Assembly (NCBI GenBank): GCA_036276235.1
Contig: DATBDZ010000396.1
Coordinates: forward strand, 1-41,147
Direction of reading: 5' to 3'
Length of the DNA stretch: 41,147 bases
Source of the DNA: JANWHF01 sp036276235
GTDB taxonomy: Bacteria; Planctomycetota; Phycisphaerae; Tepidisphaerales; Tepidisphaeraceae
How positions within the stretch are numbered: the first letter of the stretch is position 1; each line of letters starts with the position of its first letter. The notes below the pieces were generated by a model. The model saw nothing but the letters and a program-made list of their open reading frames with translations. It made no database searches and had not been told where the DNA came from. Below, in pieces: positions 8,643 to 17,400 of this stretch. The position numbers and the translations under genes were made by a program.

Positions 8643-8771
8643 GAGGATCCGTGCCCTCGCCTTAGGCTCGTACACGGCGTGGTGTACGGTTCTGGTAGTA
8701 CCGAGCGATTCTCGGAGAACAGAAATTGCCACCACGCCGTGTACGAGCCGAAGGCGAGGGCACGGATCCTC
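8643..8771. repeat. Long inverted repeat (42-bp arms) with structured loop
   Basis: Arms 8643-8684 and 8730-8771 are complementary with a single mismatch, enclosing 45 bases. The loop itself contains CCGAG-CGATT-CTCGG (8701-8715), a small hairpin. Each arm begins or ends with GAGGATCC and includes GTGCCCTCGCC and TCGTACACGGCGTGGT. The arrangement resembles a miniature inverted-repeat element or a recently made inverted duplication. No target-site duplication or transposase is visible. Any frames crossing it are artefacts. Confidence 0.85.
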
Positions 8772-8840
8772 AGAGCGCTCCGGTGAAGCCGTTTGTCGCA
8801 TCGGCACGCCCGCGCGCGGCAAAGCCCCCTATCGCGGCTC

Positions 8841-10004
8841 TCAAAGGGATTTCACCAATCCATCTGTCGCCGCCAATTCGCGCGTCAATCCTTGAACTAA
8901 GTCGCTCGAAGCCGCGCCGGGCAGCACTTCCCACGTGTACGTCTCGACCTCCAGATGCGGCGCATACCTCAGCTCGCGAACCGTCGCCAGCGCTTTCTTC
9001 AAATCGGCTCGTGTGGTTTGCAGCGGGCCGAGCCGCTCGGCATCCACGGGCACATGGAAATGCACGCGCCATTGCGGCGCCTTGAGGAAATCGGCACTAG
9101 GATGATCGATCACCGCATCGGTCAGATCGACGGCGCGGGCGATTTCCCCGTCGCTGGATTTGGCCAGCGTCTGATGCAGATAGCGCGGCTCGACATATCG
9201 CCTCAATGCTTCGCGGCCTTCGCGGTTCTCCGAGGGGCGATCTAGTTGCAAGGCACAGCTGATGTGAACCTTGTTGATCCGAATCCCCGCGCTGTCGATC
9301 AAGCGGATCGACTCAGCGACATCTTCAAACTCAACCGCCTGATGGCAGACGTCATAGCAGAGGCCGAGGTGCTCCTGAACCGCATCGAGCGCGCCCACAT
9401 CGGCGGCGCGCTGTCTTAGCTGCGCGAAGAATTCGATTGCCTCCGCAGTCGTCTCCAGCAGGCAAAAGGGTTCAGGCTCAATCGACAGGCGGATGGTGCG
9501 GCCGGTGTCGCGATATCGCTCCAGCTCCTGGGCGCAGTCGATCAGTTGGGTGATGGCTGTGTCGCGAAAATTGGCGGGATGATCGAACTGCTTAAATCCG
9601 AGAGGCAGCGTCGAGATGCTTCCTTCGCCGCCGGCTGGAAGCAGCGTTGCCAACACCTTCGCGCATTGCAACGTGTATTCCAATCGTTGTGGTTGAGACC
9701 AATCGGGCAGGTAGACCTGTTCCTTCACCCGCGCGCCGTGGAAATCGCCGTAGGGAAAGGCGTTGAGCGTGTGGCAGCTCAAGCCTCGCCGCGCCAGGCC
9801 ATGGGCGAATCGGGTTAGCGCGGCTTCGGAGGCCAGCAGCTCATTGACCACCGGCCGGGCCAGCCAAAGCCCCGCCGACAGCGGGCGGCCAAAGGCGCGG
9901 GCGACCGCCAACGTGTAGCGATCCAAGCCGTCTTCCACTTCCGCGACCGATCGGCCGGGATGAACATTGGTGCAATAACTCAGAGGCAGGGAGCTGAATG
10001 ACAT
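8841..10004 (-). CDS. EboE-like TIM-barrel protein (sugar isomerase/epimerase fold)
   Basis: A 387-aa protein with the xylose isomerase-like TIM-barrel fold. The opening LSYCTNVHPG and the later TLNAFPYGDFHG and CYDVCHQAVEFED segments match what I know of EboE, the 'metabolite traffic' protein of eboABCDEF clusters. Those clusters are implicated in moving precursors to the periplasm, first noted with cyanobacterial scytonemin. Candidate metal ligands occur as in the fold: the E of SIEPEP, D and H of YDVCHQ, and the final E of HLEVETYTW. No other ebo gene is nearby, so this is an orphan and the pathway is unknown. The ATG at 10004 places the CTNVHPG strand near the N-terminus as expected. It is cytoplasmic, with no signal peptide. 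Confidence 0.75.
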   Translation of the reverse strand: MSFSSLPLSYCTNVHPGRSVAEVEDGLDRYTLAVARAFGRPLSAGLWLARPVVNELLASEAALTRFAHGLARRGLSCHTLNAFPYGDFHGARVKEQVYLPDWSQPQRLEYTLQCAKVLATLLPAGGEGSISTLPLGFKQFDHPANFRDTAITQLIDCAQELERYRDTGRTIRLSIEPEPFCLLETTAEAIEFFAQLRQRAADVGALDAVQEHLGLCYDVCHQAVEFEDVAESIRLIDSAGIRINKVHISCALQLDRPSENREGREALRRYVEPRYLHQTLAKSSDGEIARAVDLTDAVIDHPSADFLKAPQWRVHFHVPVDAERLGPLQTTRADLKKALATVRELRYAPHLEVETYTWEVLPGAASSDLVQGLTRELAATDGLVKSL

Positions 10005-10028
10005 CGCAATCCTTGGGGCGCGTTTGGG

Positions 10029-11882
10029 CTATTTGGCGGATGTTTGTTGATCGGTATCGGGATACCAGTCCGGCTGAAGGTTGGAGCCTTCTTTAGTGAG
10101 CTGAAGGAAATCCATGTCTTCATCACCCAGTTTGCTTACGCAAATGTTCCACGGCCCTTCGGACGAAGGCGCGCGGCAGAAGACCACCGTCGATCCATCG
10201 GGCGAATACTCCGCATCGTGCTGAACATCCGCGCCGGCGGTTACCTGCTCCCAGTTTTTGCCATCGGCATCCACCTGATGAACATGCCCTTTCACGGTCT
10301 GACAGAGCAGCTTGCGGCCATCGCGCGACCAGCGCGGCGTGCAACTCTCCTCCTCCGTGCTCAGCGGCGCGATCTGCTTGCCGTCGAGACTCAAAAGATA
10401 GATTGCCACCGACCCGGTATGTCGGCTGGCGACGGCCAACTGCTTTCCATCCGGACGCCAGGCGGGAACGCCGCAGCGCTCCCAAGCTTCGGGAGTGATA
10501 CGCCGCTCTTGCGAGGACGTCAGGTCTCTGACCCAGACTTGGTTGTCGCGAATGAAGGCGATCTGCTGGCCATCCGGGGACCAATCTGCCTGGCTGCCCG
10601 TCGTGATCTTGCGCGGCGCAGAGCCAACGCGATTCATCGTCCAGATTTCGGGAAAGCCGCCGCGCAGAACGGTGTAGAGAACGGTCTTTCCATCGGGCGA
10701 GAATCGCGGGTCGGCGTGGGGATCCTTGTCGCTCGTCAGCGCCTTTGGTTCACTTCCATCCGCGCGCATGCTCCAGATGTTCAGCGTGCCGCTGCGATCT
10801 GATGCGAAGATAATGGTGCCCTTGAGCTGCGAAGGTTGCAGTTTGCCTGGCGGTGCTGCGGAGGGCGCCGCCGCCACTGGAGATGCCTTCGCAAACTCCA
10901 GAGCGAGCGCGGATGGCGATGGAGTGGACGGCAATGTAGATGGGACCACAAATGCCGTTGCACTGGTGACAGTGATCTTTGCCGTCGTTTTGTCGCTCCG
11001 CACGCGACGGAATCCATAAGTGTCTGCGCCAAAGCACGCGTCGGTAAAGAATGGAAATTCCTTGAAACGCCGGGCCGGCGTACAGTTCTCGGCGGTCGTG
11101 TCCCACGCGCCGCCGCGAAGTGTGCGCTGCTTGCCCGTCGCTGGGCCGCGCGGGTCGTGGGCGGTGCCCTGCGGATAGGCGTCGCCGTACCAGTCGTTGC
11201 ACCATTCCCAGACGTTGCCGAGCATGTCGTGAAGCCCCCACGCGTTGGGCTGCTTGCGGCCAACAGGATGGACCATTCCCTCCGATTCCGGTTTGCACCA
11301 CGCATATCGCGGCAGGTCCGCCTCGTCGTCACCGAAGAAATATTTGGTATGGCTTCCGGCTCGGCAAGCGTATTCCCACTCCGCCTCCGTCGGCAGGCGA
11401 TACCCATCCGCATCAAAGCGGCATTCCCAGGTCTGCAAGTCATAACAGGGCGTGAGCCCTTCCAGCTCCGAGCACTTGTTGCAGAATTTTGCCGCGTCGA
11501 TCCACTGCGCCCGCTCGACGGGATTCTGCTTTCCTATCTTTTTCGACGGATTGGTCCCCATGATCTTCTGGTAAAACTCCTGCGTCACCAGATAGCGATC
11601 CATGTAGAACGACGAGACAGAAACGACATGCGGCGTTTCATCCGGCCGCCCGCCCTCCTGCCCCATCGTAAATTCGCCGGCAGGAATCCGTACCAATTCG
11701 CCGCCGGATTTGGCCAGTAGTACGTCGGTCGCCGGGCCAGTCGGAGCGGAAGGCCGATTGCGGAGCATGAACGCTCCGCCCGCCAGTGCGACGAGGACTA
11801 CAAGACCGAAAGCAATGCCGACGCCGGAGCGCTTTTTTGTTGGATCGGCTCTTCCAGGTTGTGATGCGTCGTTGATCTGCAT
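10029..11882 (-). CDS. Membrane-anchored FGE-like (SUMF1) domain fused to PD40/TolB-type propeller
   Basis: A 617-aa protein: cytoplasmic basic N-terminus, one membrane segment (21-40), formylglycine-generating-enzyme-like domain (61-297), a Thr/Ser/Pro/Ala linker (298-352), then PD40 beta-propeller repeats to about 605 (ASDRSGTLNIWSM, RFSPDGKTVLYT, WSPDGQQIAF and similar). The fold motifs MDRYLVTQEFY, YRLPTEAEWEYA and LGNVWEWCND are intact. True FGE uses two cysteines after RGGxx; here RGGAW (256-260) is followed by Thr at the first position and Cys267 at the second. Sulfatase activation is therefore unlikely, and the domain may bind ligand or act otherwise. The frame is open further upstream from a TTG, but the ATG at 11882 puts the anchor in a normal place. 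It faces outside the cytoplasm. No sulfatase gene is in the window. Confidence 0.88.
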   Translation of the reverse strand: MQINDASQPGRADPTKKRSGVGIAFGLVVLVALAGGAFMLRNRPSAPTGPATDVLLAKSGGELVRIPAGEFTMGQEGGRPDETPHVVSVSSFYMDRYLVTQEFYQKIMGTNPSKKIGKQNPVERAQWIDAAKFCNKCSELEGLTPCYDLQTWECRFDADGYRLPTEAEWEYACRAGSHTKYFFGDDEADLPRYAWCKPESEGMVHPVGRKQPNAWGLHDMLGNVWEWCNDWYGDAYPQGTAHDPRGPATGKQRTLRGGAWDTTAENCTPARRFKEFPFFTDACFGADTYGFRRVRSDKTTAKITVTSATAFVVPSTLPSTPSPSALALEFAKASPVAAAPSAAPPGKLQPSQLKGTIIFASDRSGTLNIWSMRADGSEPKALTSDKDPHADPRFSPDGKTVLYTVLRGGFPEIWTMNRVGSAPRKITTGSQADWSPDGQQIAFIRDNQVWVRDLTSSQERRITPEAWERCGVPAWRPDGKQLAVASRHTGSVAIYLLSLDGKQIAPLSTEEESCTPRWSRDGRKLLCQTVKGHVHQVDADGKNWEQVTAGADVQHDAEYSPDGSTVVFCRAPSSEGPWNICVSKLGDEDMDFLQLTKEGSNLQPDWYPDTDQQTSAK

Positions 11883-11938
11883 GTCGCTCACTTCGAAAAA
11901 CCTCGGACTCAATTCGCTGGCCGACTCGGTGCGATTCT

Positions 11939-12064
11939 CCCTCTCCCCTGTACTCAGGGGAGAGGGTTGGGGTGAGGGGACGAAGCGTCAATCTTGCGAG
12001 CCGCGCCATTTCGCGATCCGCTGTCCCCTCACCCTGCCCTCTCCCCTGAGTACAGGGGAGAGGG
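11939..12064. repeat. 126-bp palindromic dispersed repeat, copy 1
   Basis: Each end is itself a palindrome (CCCTCTCCCCTGTACTCAGG and its mirror), and the two ends plus GGGGTGAGGGGAC / GTCCCCTCACCC are inverted copies of each other around a unique core of about 40 bases. The reverse complement of 39739-39864 is the same element with only a handful of differences, including the core. That shows a mobile or recombining family of fixed length and not chance GC palindromes. It lies 57 bases upstream of the FGE-like gene and may affect its transcription. Confidence 0.93.
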
Positions 12065-12137
12065 TTCTGAGCGCAAATCGCTCGTTCTGAAGATCCGTAG
12101 TGCGGGCATAGTCGCCCAACGCGATCGGTGAATTTCA

Positions 12138-12196
12138 GGGACGCCGACGTCCTCGTCGGCCCTCCGGGAAATGCCGGCGCGGACGCCGGCGCTCCC
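12138..12196. repeat. Imperfect inverted repeat with two hairpins
   Basis: GGGACGCCGACGTCC (12138-12152) and GGACGCCGGCGCTCCC (12181-12196) are inverted copies. Inside, GCCGAC-GTCCTC-GTCGGC (12143-12160) forms a small hairpin and GCCGGC occurs twice (12173-12190). It sits directly after the stop codon (12203) of the leftward secreted-protein gene and could terminate it, or be a decayed dispersed repeat. Together with copy 1 of the 126-bp element it accounts for most of the 11883-12202 gap. Confidence 0.6.
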
Positions 12197-12202
12197 ACCG
12201 TC

Positions 12203-14086
12203 CTAAAACCCTTCCTTCGGATGCTGATTTCTGAGCATTTGATGACAGCGATCGCGGATTTCCGTCGCGAACGCCCGCGCGCCGGGATCGCTCGTGTCCT
12301 GGAAGATCGTTTCCTGCACGATCGCCTTCACATACTGTCGGCAGCGCGAGACGCGCTCGTCCTGCTGATCGCCTAGATCGCGAATCTTGGAGATGCCGGC
12401 CAGGTCGGCGTAGTTGTCCGACTTCACCATCTGGATCAACTCTGGTACGCGATCCTTCCAATAGGCTTCGGAGCCGGGGCCTTCAAACTTGTGGCGGGCG
12501 ATGTCGGCATTGAGCCGATCGAGCTGCGCCAAAGTCTGATCGGCGATCGCCTTGATGGCGGGGCTCTTTGCAGATTCCTGCTTGCAATAAGCGTCCATCT
12601 CCGCGCCCCATGCTTTGTACTCGCGCAGGCGATCGTGAACCGCGTGCACGAAATACCACATGTCGTCCAGCGCCTGGATCAGATGCGTTTTGGTTGGGTC
12701 GTCGAGTTTTTCGTAGCCGCCGTCGGGCTTGGTTTTGAGCTGCTGAACGATCGGCTGGATGTGATAATCCCACAACCCGCAGGTGGCGTACGCGAGCGTC
12801 TGGCGGTCGCCGCCGGGCTTGCGCGGGTTGATGCCAGCGACATCCAGAATGTATTCGCACGGCCCCTGACCCAGCGTCTCGCGCATCAGGTCGATCGGCG
12901 TGAAGACGTTCAGCGGAGTGCCAGCGACCCGACCCAATGGATAAATAATCACGCGCTCATAAACGTGCGGCTGATTCCGCTTTGCCTTATCCGCATACAG
13001 GCAGAGCCGAACTTCGTCTTCCTTGAACACGGCCGGATAAATGAAAAACGAAGCGAGCGATTCCTGCCAGATCTGCGGAGCGTTGGCGTCGCCCTTTTCC
13101 CACCAGGTCAGGCCGGTTTCCCACCAGTTGGCCGACCGCTTGCTGCTGGTGGCGGCGGTAAAGCGGGCATCGAGTGGATCGCTGCCGCTCTGGGCGTTGC
13201 CGGTGTTTTTGAAATCAAACGACTGATTGCGTGTGGGCCAGTCGGCGAGACGCTGGCCATTGGCGACCACAAAATCGCCGCGCCAGCGTGCCTCAAACGG
13301 CCGCTTCCAGGAGATCGGCGTCGGCTTGTAAGTCGGCAGCGGCGTCGCGTCTTCATCATGCCAAATACTCTTGCGCTCCAGAATTCCCGCGTAAACCGGC
13401 TGATCCTGAAACTCAATGCGCGCGGCGGCAACGCGACGCGCCTTCCCCTCCCCCGCAAATACCAAGTCCACCTGCGGATCGCGGCCTTCCTTCTTATCGC
13501 CGCCAGCCGACGCCGCGGCGTCCTTGTCTTTGGTTTCCTTCAGCCGGCCGGCCCAATCACACATGACGATTGTGTCGCCGCCTTCGAGGAATTGCAGGAG
13601 AAAGTTTTCCGCCGGCACGGTCAGCGAAGGCATCGAGAAACGCGCCGGATCGAACACCACGTCATCGGCAAAGAAATCGGGCAGCACGGCATAGCGCGCG
13701 GCGGTCCGCACTTCCACGCTCGCCGCGTTCGCGCCGGGATTGATCTTGACGTACCCTTCCAGCCCAAGCGACAGGTCGGCGACGGCATTTCCTGCCGTCA
13801 CGCGTAACACGCTTTTGCCGGCTTCATTCTTGGTGACTTCTGCTTTGCCGATCGGCTCAGCCTGCGCGCCGCCCTTGGCCAGAATCGCAAGGTTCATGCG
13901 AGGGCGCATCGTGTCCGATTTGATGAAAACCGCAACACTCGGCTGTCCCGGCGCGGCTACCATGCGCAGCGCCTTGTTTTCCAAAATGGCCTCGCCGGGC
14001 GACTGCGCCATCGCCATTGCGGGGAGGATTGATAATGCGAATATCGTAAAGGCAGCGAGATGAGAGGCGATTGCGTTTGTTCTCAC
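12203..14086 (-). CDS. Unrecognised secreted protein
   Basis: A 627-aa exported protein with a signal peptide (VRTNAIASHLAAFTIFALSI..., cleavage near AMAMAQ). I do not recognise a family. The first 300 residues are rich in beta-type segments with Ala/Gly/Val. A charged, lysine-rich stretch lies around residues 190-205. The middle is Trp-rich (ANWWETGLTWWEKGD), and the C-terminal third is helical with many charged residues and several cysteines (ATCGLWDYH, MDAYCKQES, RCRQYVK). The frame is open to 14434, but that extension reads through a palindromic repeat. The GTG at 14086 has a strong Shine-Dalgarno and begins a proper signal peptide, so I use it. It may be read together with the FGE-like gene downstream, although 320 bases of repeats intervene. 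Confidence 0.75.
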   Translation of the reverse strand: MRTNAIASHLAAFTIFALSILPAMAMAQSPGEAILENKALRMVAAPGQPSVAVFIKSDTMRPRMNLAILAKGGAQAEPIGKAEVTKNEAGKSVLRVTAGNAVADLSLGLEGYVKINPGANAASVEVRTAARYAVLPDFFADDVVFDPARFSMPSLTVPAENFLLQFLEGGDTIVMCDWAGRLKETKDKDAAASAGGDKKEGRDPQVDLVFAGEGKARRVAAARIEFQDQPVYAGILERKSIWHDEDATPLPTYKPTPISWKRPFEARWRGDFVVANGQRLADWPTRNQSFDFKNTGNAQSGSDPLDARFTAATSSKRSANWWETGLTWWEKGDANAPQIWQESLASFFIYPAVFKEDEVRLCLYADKAKRNQPHVYERVIIYPLGRVAGTPLNVFTPIDLMRETLGQGPCEYILDVAGINPRKPGGDRQTLAYATCGLWDYHIQPIVQQLKTKPDGGYEKLDDPTKTHLIQALDDMWYFVHAVHDRLREYKAWGAEMDAYCKQESAKSPAIKAIADQTLAQLDRLNADIARHKFEGPGSEAYWKDRVPELIQMVKSDNYADLAGISKIRDLGDQQDERVSRCRQYVKAIVQETIFQDTSDPGARAFATEIRDRCHQMLRNQHPKEGF

Positions 14087-14090
14087 GTTT

Positions 14091-14098
14091 CCCTTCCT
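14091..14098 (-). promoter_or_regulatory. Shine-Dalgarno deciding a GTG start
   Basis: AGGAAGGG on the minus strand, four bases before GTG at 14086. It supports the signal-peptide start and argues against the longer frame through the repeat. Confidence 0.65.
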
Positions 14099-14243
14099 AG
14101 CCGCGCTCAAGCGGCACATCGCGTTAGCCGTGCGATCTGTACCGGGGAAGCCCCTATATTCGTCCGTCTGCCCGCGGTTGACAAGAGCGATATTGGGGCT
14201 CGGACGATCCGGGATGCGTTTCATGTTAGACGGCTGCATTTCT

Positions 14244-14350
14244 CCCTCCTCCGGTACTCCGGGGGAGGGCTGGGGTGGGGGTGGTGTAGAACCGGCGCTG
14301 CTCGCAAGAAGCCCCCACCCTAACCCTCCCCCGGAGTACCAGAGGAGGGG
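14244..14350. repeat. Diverged relative of the 126-bp palindromic repeat
   Basis: The left arm (14244-14284, containing CCTCCGGTACTCCGGGGGAG then CTGGGGTGGGGG) and the right arm (14312-14349, containing CCCCCACCCTAACCC then CCGGAGTACCAGAGG) have the same plan as the elements at 11939 and 39739: palindromic tips with GTACTC/GAGTAC, then a G-rich and a C-rich tract, around an unrelated short core. It lies in the 14087-14460 gap between divergent genes, which otherwise must hold both promoters. A TTGACA at 14177-14182 lacks a convincing -10 partner. Confidence 0.8.
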
Positions 14351-14450
14351 ACAAGACTCGTCGCTTGTCACGCACCGGACGAACCCCCACTCAACGGGAT
14401 ATCCGACCGCATCATATAAGAGCAGGCATGACATTCGATGTGCCGCACAT

Positions 14451-14454
14451 GGAG
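14451..14454 (+). promoter_or_regulatory. Shine-Dalgarno deciding the start of the beta-helix gene
   Basis: GGAG six bases before the ATG at 14461. It selects the start that begins a signal peptide over in-frame upstream codons. Confidence 0.6.
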
Positions 14455-14460
14455 CCCATC

Positions 14461-17400
14461 ATGAACCGAATCGCACTCTGCCTCTTGCTATGCTTCTTCG
14501 CAAACTGCTTCAGCGAGATCGCAAGCGGCCAGGAAAGCAGATGGTCATGGCAGCAGCCGCAGGCGAAGGTGCTGCCGACGGGTGATCTGGAGTGGGCGCC
14601 GCGGGCGTTTGAGTTCAAGGCGGGCGAGTCGCCGCGCTATATTGATTTCGATTCTGGCTCGGATGCCAACGATGGACTTTCCAGGCAGACACCCTGGAAG
14701 CATCATCCGTGGGACCCCGCCGCGACGGAGAACGCCAAGGCTTGCAAGGGCGCGCACGCGTACATTTTCAAGCAGGGCGTGGACTATCGCGGGGAGATGA
14801 ACGCCAACGAGTCCGGCACTGAGGCCGCTCCGATCGTCCTGACCCGCGATCCTTGGTGGGGAACAGGCGCGGCGGTGATCTGCGGTTCGGAAATCGTGAG
14901 CGGCTGGAAACAAGGGACAGACAACCCGCTCATTCCGGAGCCGCAAAAGGTCTGGTACGTGGACCTTGCCTGGGCGCCGCGCAAGGTTTGGATGGTCGGC
15001 AAAGACGGCGCTGTCTCGCGCATCGCGCTGGCCCGCACGCCCAATTGGAACATCAGCGATCCGGACGACATCAAGAGCGAGTGGTGGGCCTGGAAGAATC
15101 CCGAAAAACCGTTTGACAATTACGCGATGTTCAACGGGCAGCGGCGGCATCTGGCGTTCGACAAGGAGCACATCAATACGAGCAATCCGCAGGATTATTA
15201 CGAAGGCGCCATCGTCTGGACGACCAAGGGGTGGGTCATGGGCAGCCCGTTTCAGGCCAGAGTCGTGGCGGCGGATCGCGAGAAAGGCTCGGTGACTTTC
15301 GCAGATCAATTCGGCGGTGCGCCGACCTACAAGATCATTCGCGGCTGTCAGTATTACTTGGAAGACAAGCCGCAGTATCTCGATTCGCCCGGCGAATTCT
15401 GGTTCGACAAAAAGGGGAACGGCGGCCGGCTCTACATCCGCCTGCCCGGCGACCAGGACCCCAACCAGGTCCGAGTTGAAGTGGCCAAGCGCATCCATGC
15501 CATCGATAGCCGCGGCATGAGTCATGTGCGCATCGATGGGCTGACATTTCACTTTACGAACGTCTACTGGAATTTGATGGCGGCGCCGTATTGGGTGTCA
15601 CACGAGAGCATTGATGTCGAGCCCGCGTGCGTACGCCTGCTCGGTAGCGGCACCGATATTCAGGTGACGCACTGCAATTTCGAGCACGTCCATCGCGGCG
15701 TGCGCCTCAAAGCCTTCGGCAAGGAGGATGCGATCGACCAGGTTGCTGTGAGCGACAACACCTTCTCCGACGACGACGCCGGCGGCGTGGAGATTTCAGA
15801 CGGCACCGTCTATGCCGACCTCGATGGACCGATGGGCCGGCTTTACGACGTGCGCGTGCTGCGCAACAAGTTCGATCATATCGGCATTCGTCCTGATCTG
15901 TTCGGCCAGGGTGTGACGGTGGAGATCAACTACGCGCAGACTGCCGAGGTGGCGGGAAATATCTTCGACCGCGTGTGCGCCCAGGGCATCGACGTTCACG
16001 GCGCCAAGCAGGATGGTGCCGCAACCAATCGCCCCTTCGCGCGCATTCTGATTCACCACAACAAGGCGGTGGATACGCTACTGAACAACGATGACTTTGG
16101 CGGCATCGAAACCTGGCAAGGCGGGCCTGCCTACGTCTACGACAACATCTCGGGCAACCCCGGCGGCTATCGGAGTTGGCAGCACACGATGGAGCCCGAT
16201 ACCGAGAGCCGCTTCGGCCACGCCTATTACCTCGACGGTGCGTTCAAGAATTATTACTTCAACAACATCGCATGGGGAAAATCCAAAGGCCCGACCGGCA
16301 AGCTCGCGAACACGTCGGCGATACAGGAAATCATCAGCTATCAGAACACGTTTTTTAACAACACGATGTACAACTTCGTGCGGGCGTCGCGGCGTCAGGT
16401 GCCGCAGGCGGGGCGCAATAAATTTCTGGGCAACATTTTCCAGAGCATGGGCGCGAGCGTCTTTCGCGATGCCGACCCCGCGCGATCCGCCGCCGGCAAC
16501 GAGGCGGACGCGGGCCGCCGCCGCAATCAGTTTGCTATCGAGACAGACGCCTACGCGCGCAATGTCTTCAATGATATCGGGCTGAGCGAAGGATTTGGCG
16601 TGCTGGAGCCCTCCGGCCGATGGCTTACGACATTGCAGGCGTTTCGCGATGCGCTCGGCAGCTATAAACCTATGGCCGGCGAGGTGGGGATCATGGCGGA
16701 TCAGCCGCCGTTGCGCGACGCGGCGGGGCATGATTTCCGGCCCGCCGCCGACTCCGCTGCGCGCGGGCGCGGCGCGAAAGTCTTCGTTCCCTGGAGCCTT
16801 TACGAAACCGTGGCCGAGTGGAATTTCTGTCCGATCGAGGCGGACCCCACGCGCATCCTCGATGAACATTGGTGCATGCCGCCCTACTACACCGGCCGCG
16901 ACAACTACTACAAATTTCCGACCTATCCGCTGACGGCTGTCAACATCACGCTCAAAGATTTTCAGCAAGGCCCGCTGGAAAATTGGACCGCCGGCGCGCT
17001 GCATTTCAACGGCCGCGATCAATACGCGATGCTCAAGAATGAGGAGATCGATCGCGCCGTTACCATGATTGCGGGAAGAGGCAACGGCGGCGCGACCCGC
17101 AGCATCAGCGGCGCGGAGCTGGCCAATCCGCAGATTCACACCTCCAATTTCCTGATCGAGGTTTACTTCCAGGCAGCGGCGGGAAGCACGAATGCAACGC
17201 TGATTCAGAAGATGGATTCGGCCGGCTGGGCATTGCGTATCAATGAAGCCGGCGGCCTTACGCTGACGGCCAAATCAGGAGACACGACCGCCAACCTGGC
17301 GAGCCGCAGCGCGGTCAATGATGGCAAGTGGCATCACGTGATCGCCGAGGCCGATCGCAACGCGGCGACGTTCGCGCTCTACATCGACGGGAAGGCTGAT

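Noticed and set aside
10029..11882. Genuine sulfatase-activating enzyme
   Set aside because: One of the two catalytic cysteines is missing and no sulfatase gene lies nearby.
12491..13807. 438-codon frame opposite the unrecognised secreted protein
   Set aside because: The leftward gene has a signal peptide and a strong Shine-Dalgarno. The rightward frame has neither and is Arg/Ala/Gly-rich in the way of complementary frames.
14177..14182. TTGACA as a -35 box for the beta-helix gene
   Set aside because: No -10 hexamer lies 16-18 bases downstream, and the repeat element intervenes before the start codon.
14087..14434. 116-residue N-terminal extension of the unrecognised secreted protein
   Set aside because: It reads through the palindromic repeat at 14244-14350 and would bury the signal peptide. 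GTG at 14086 has a strong Shine-Dalgarno.
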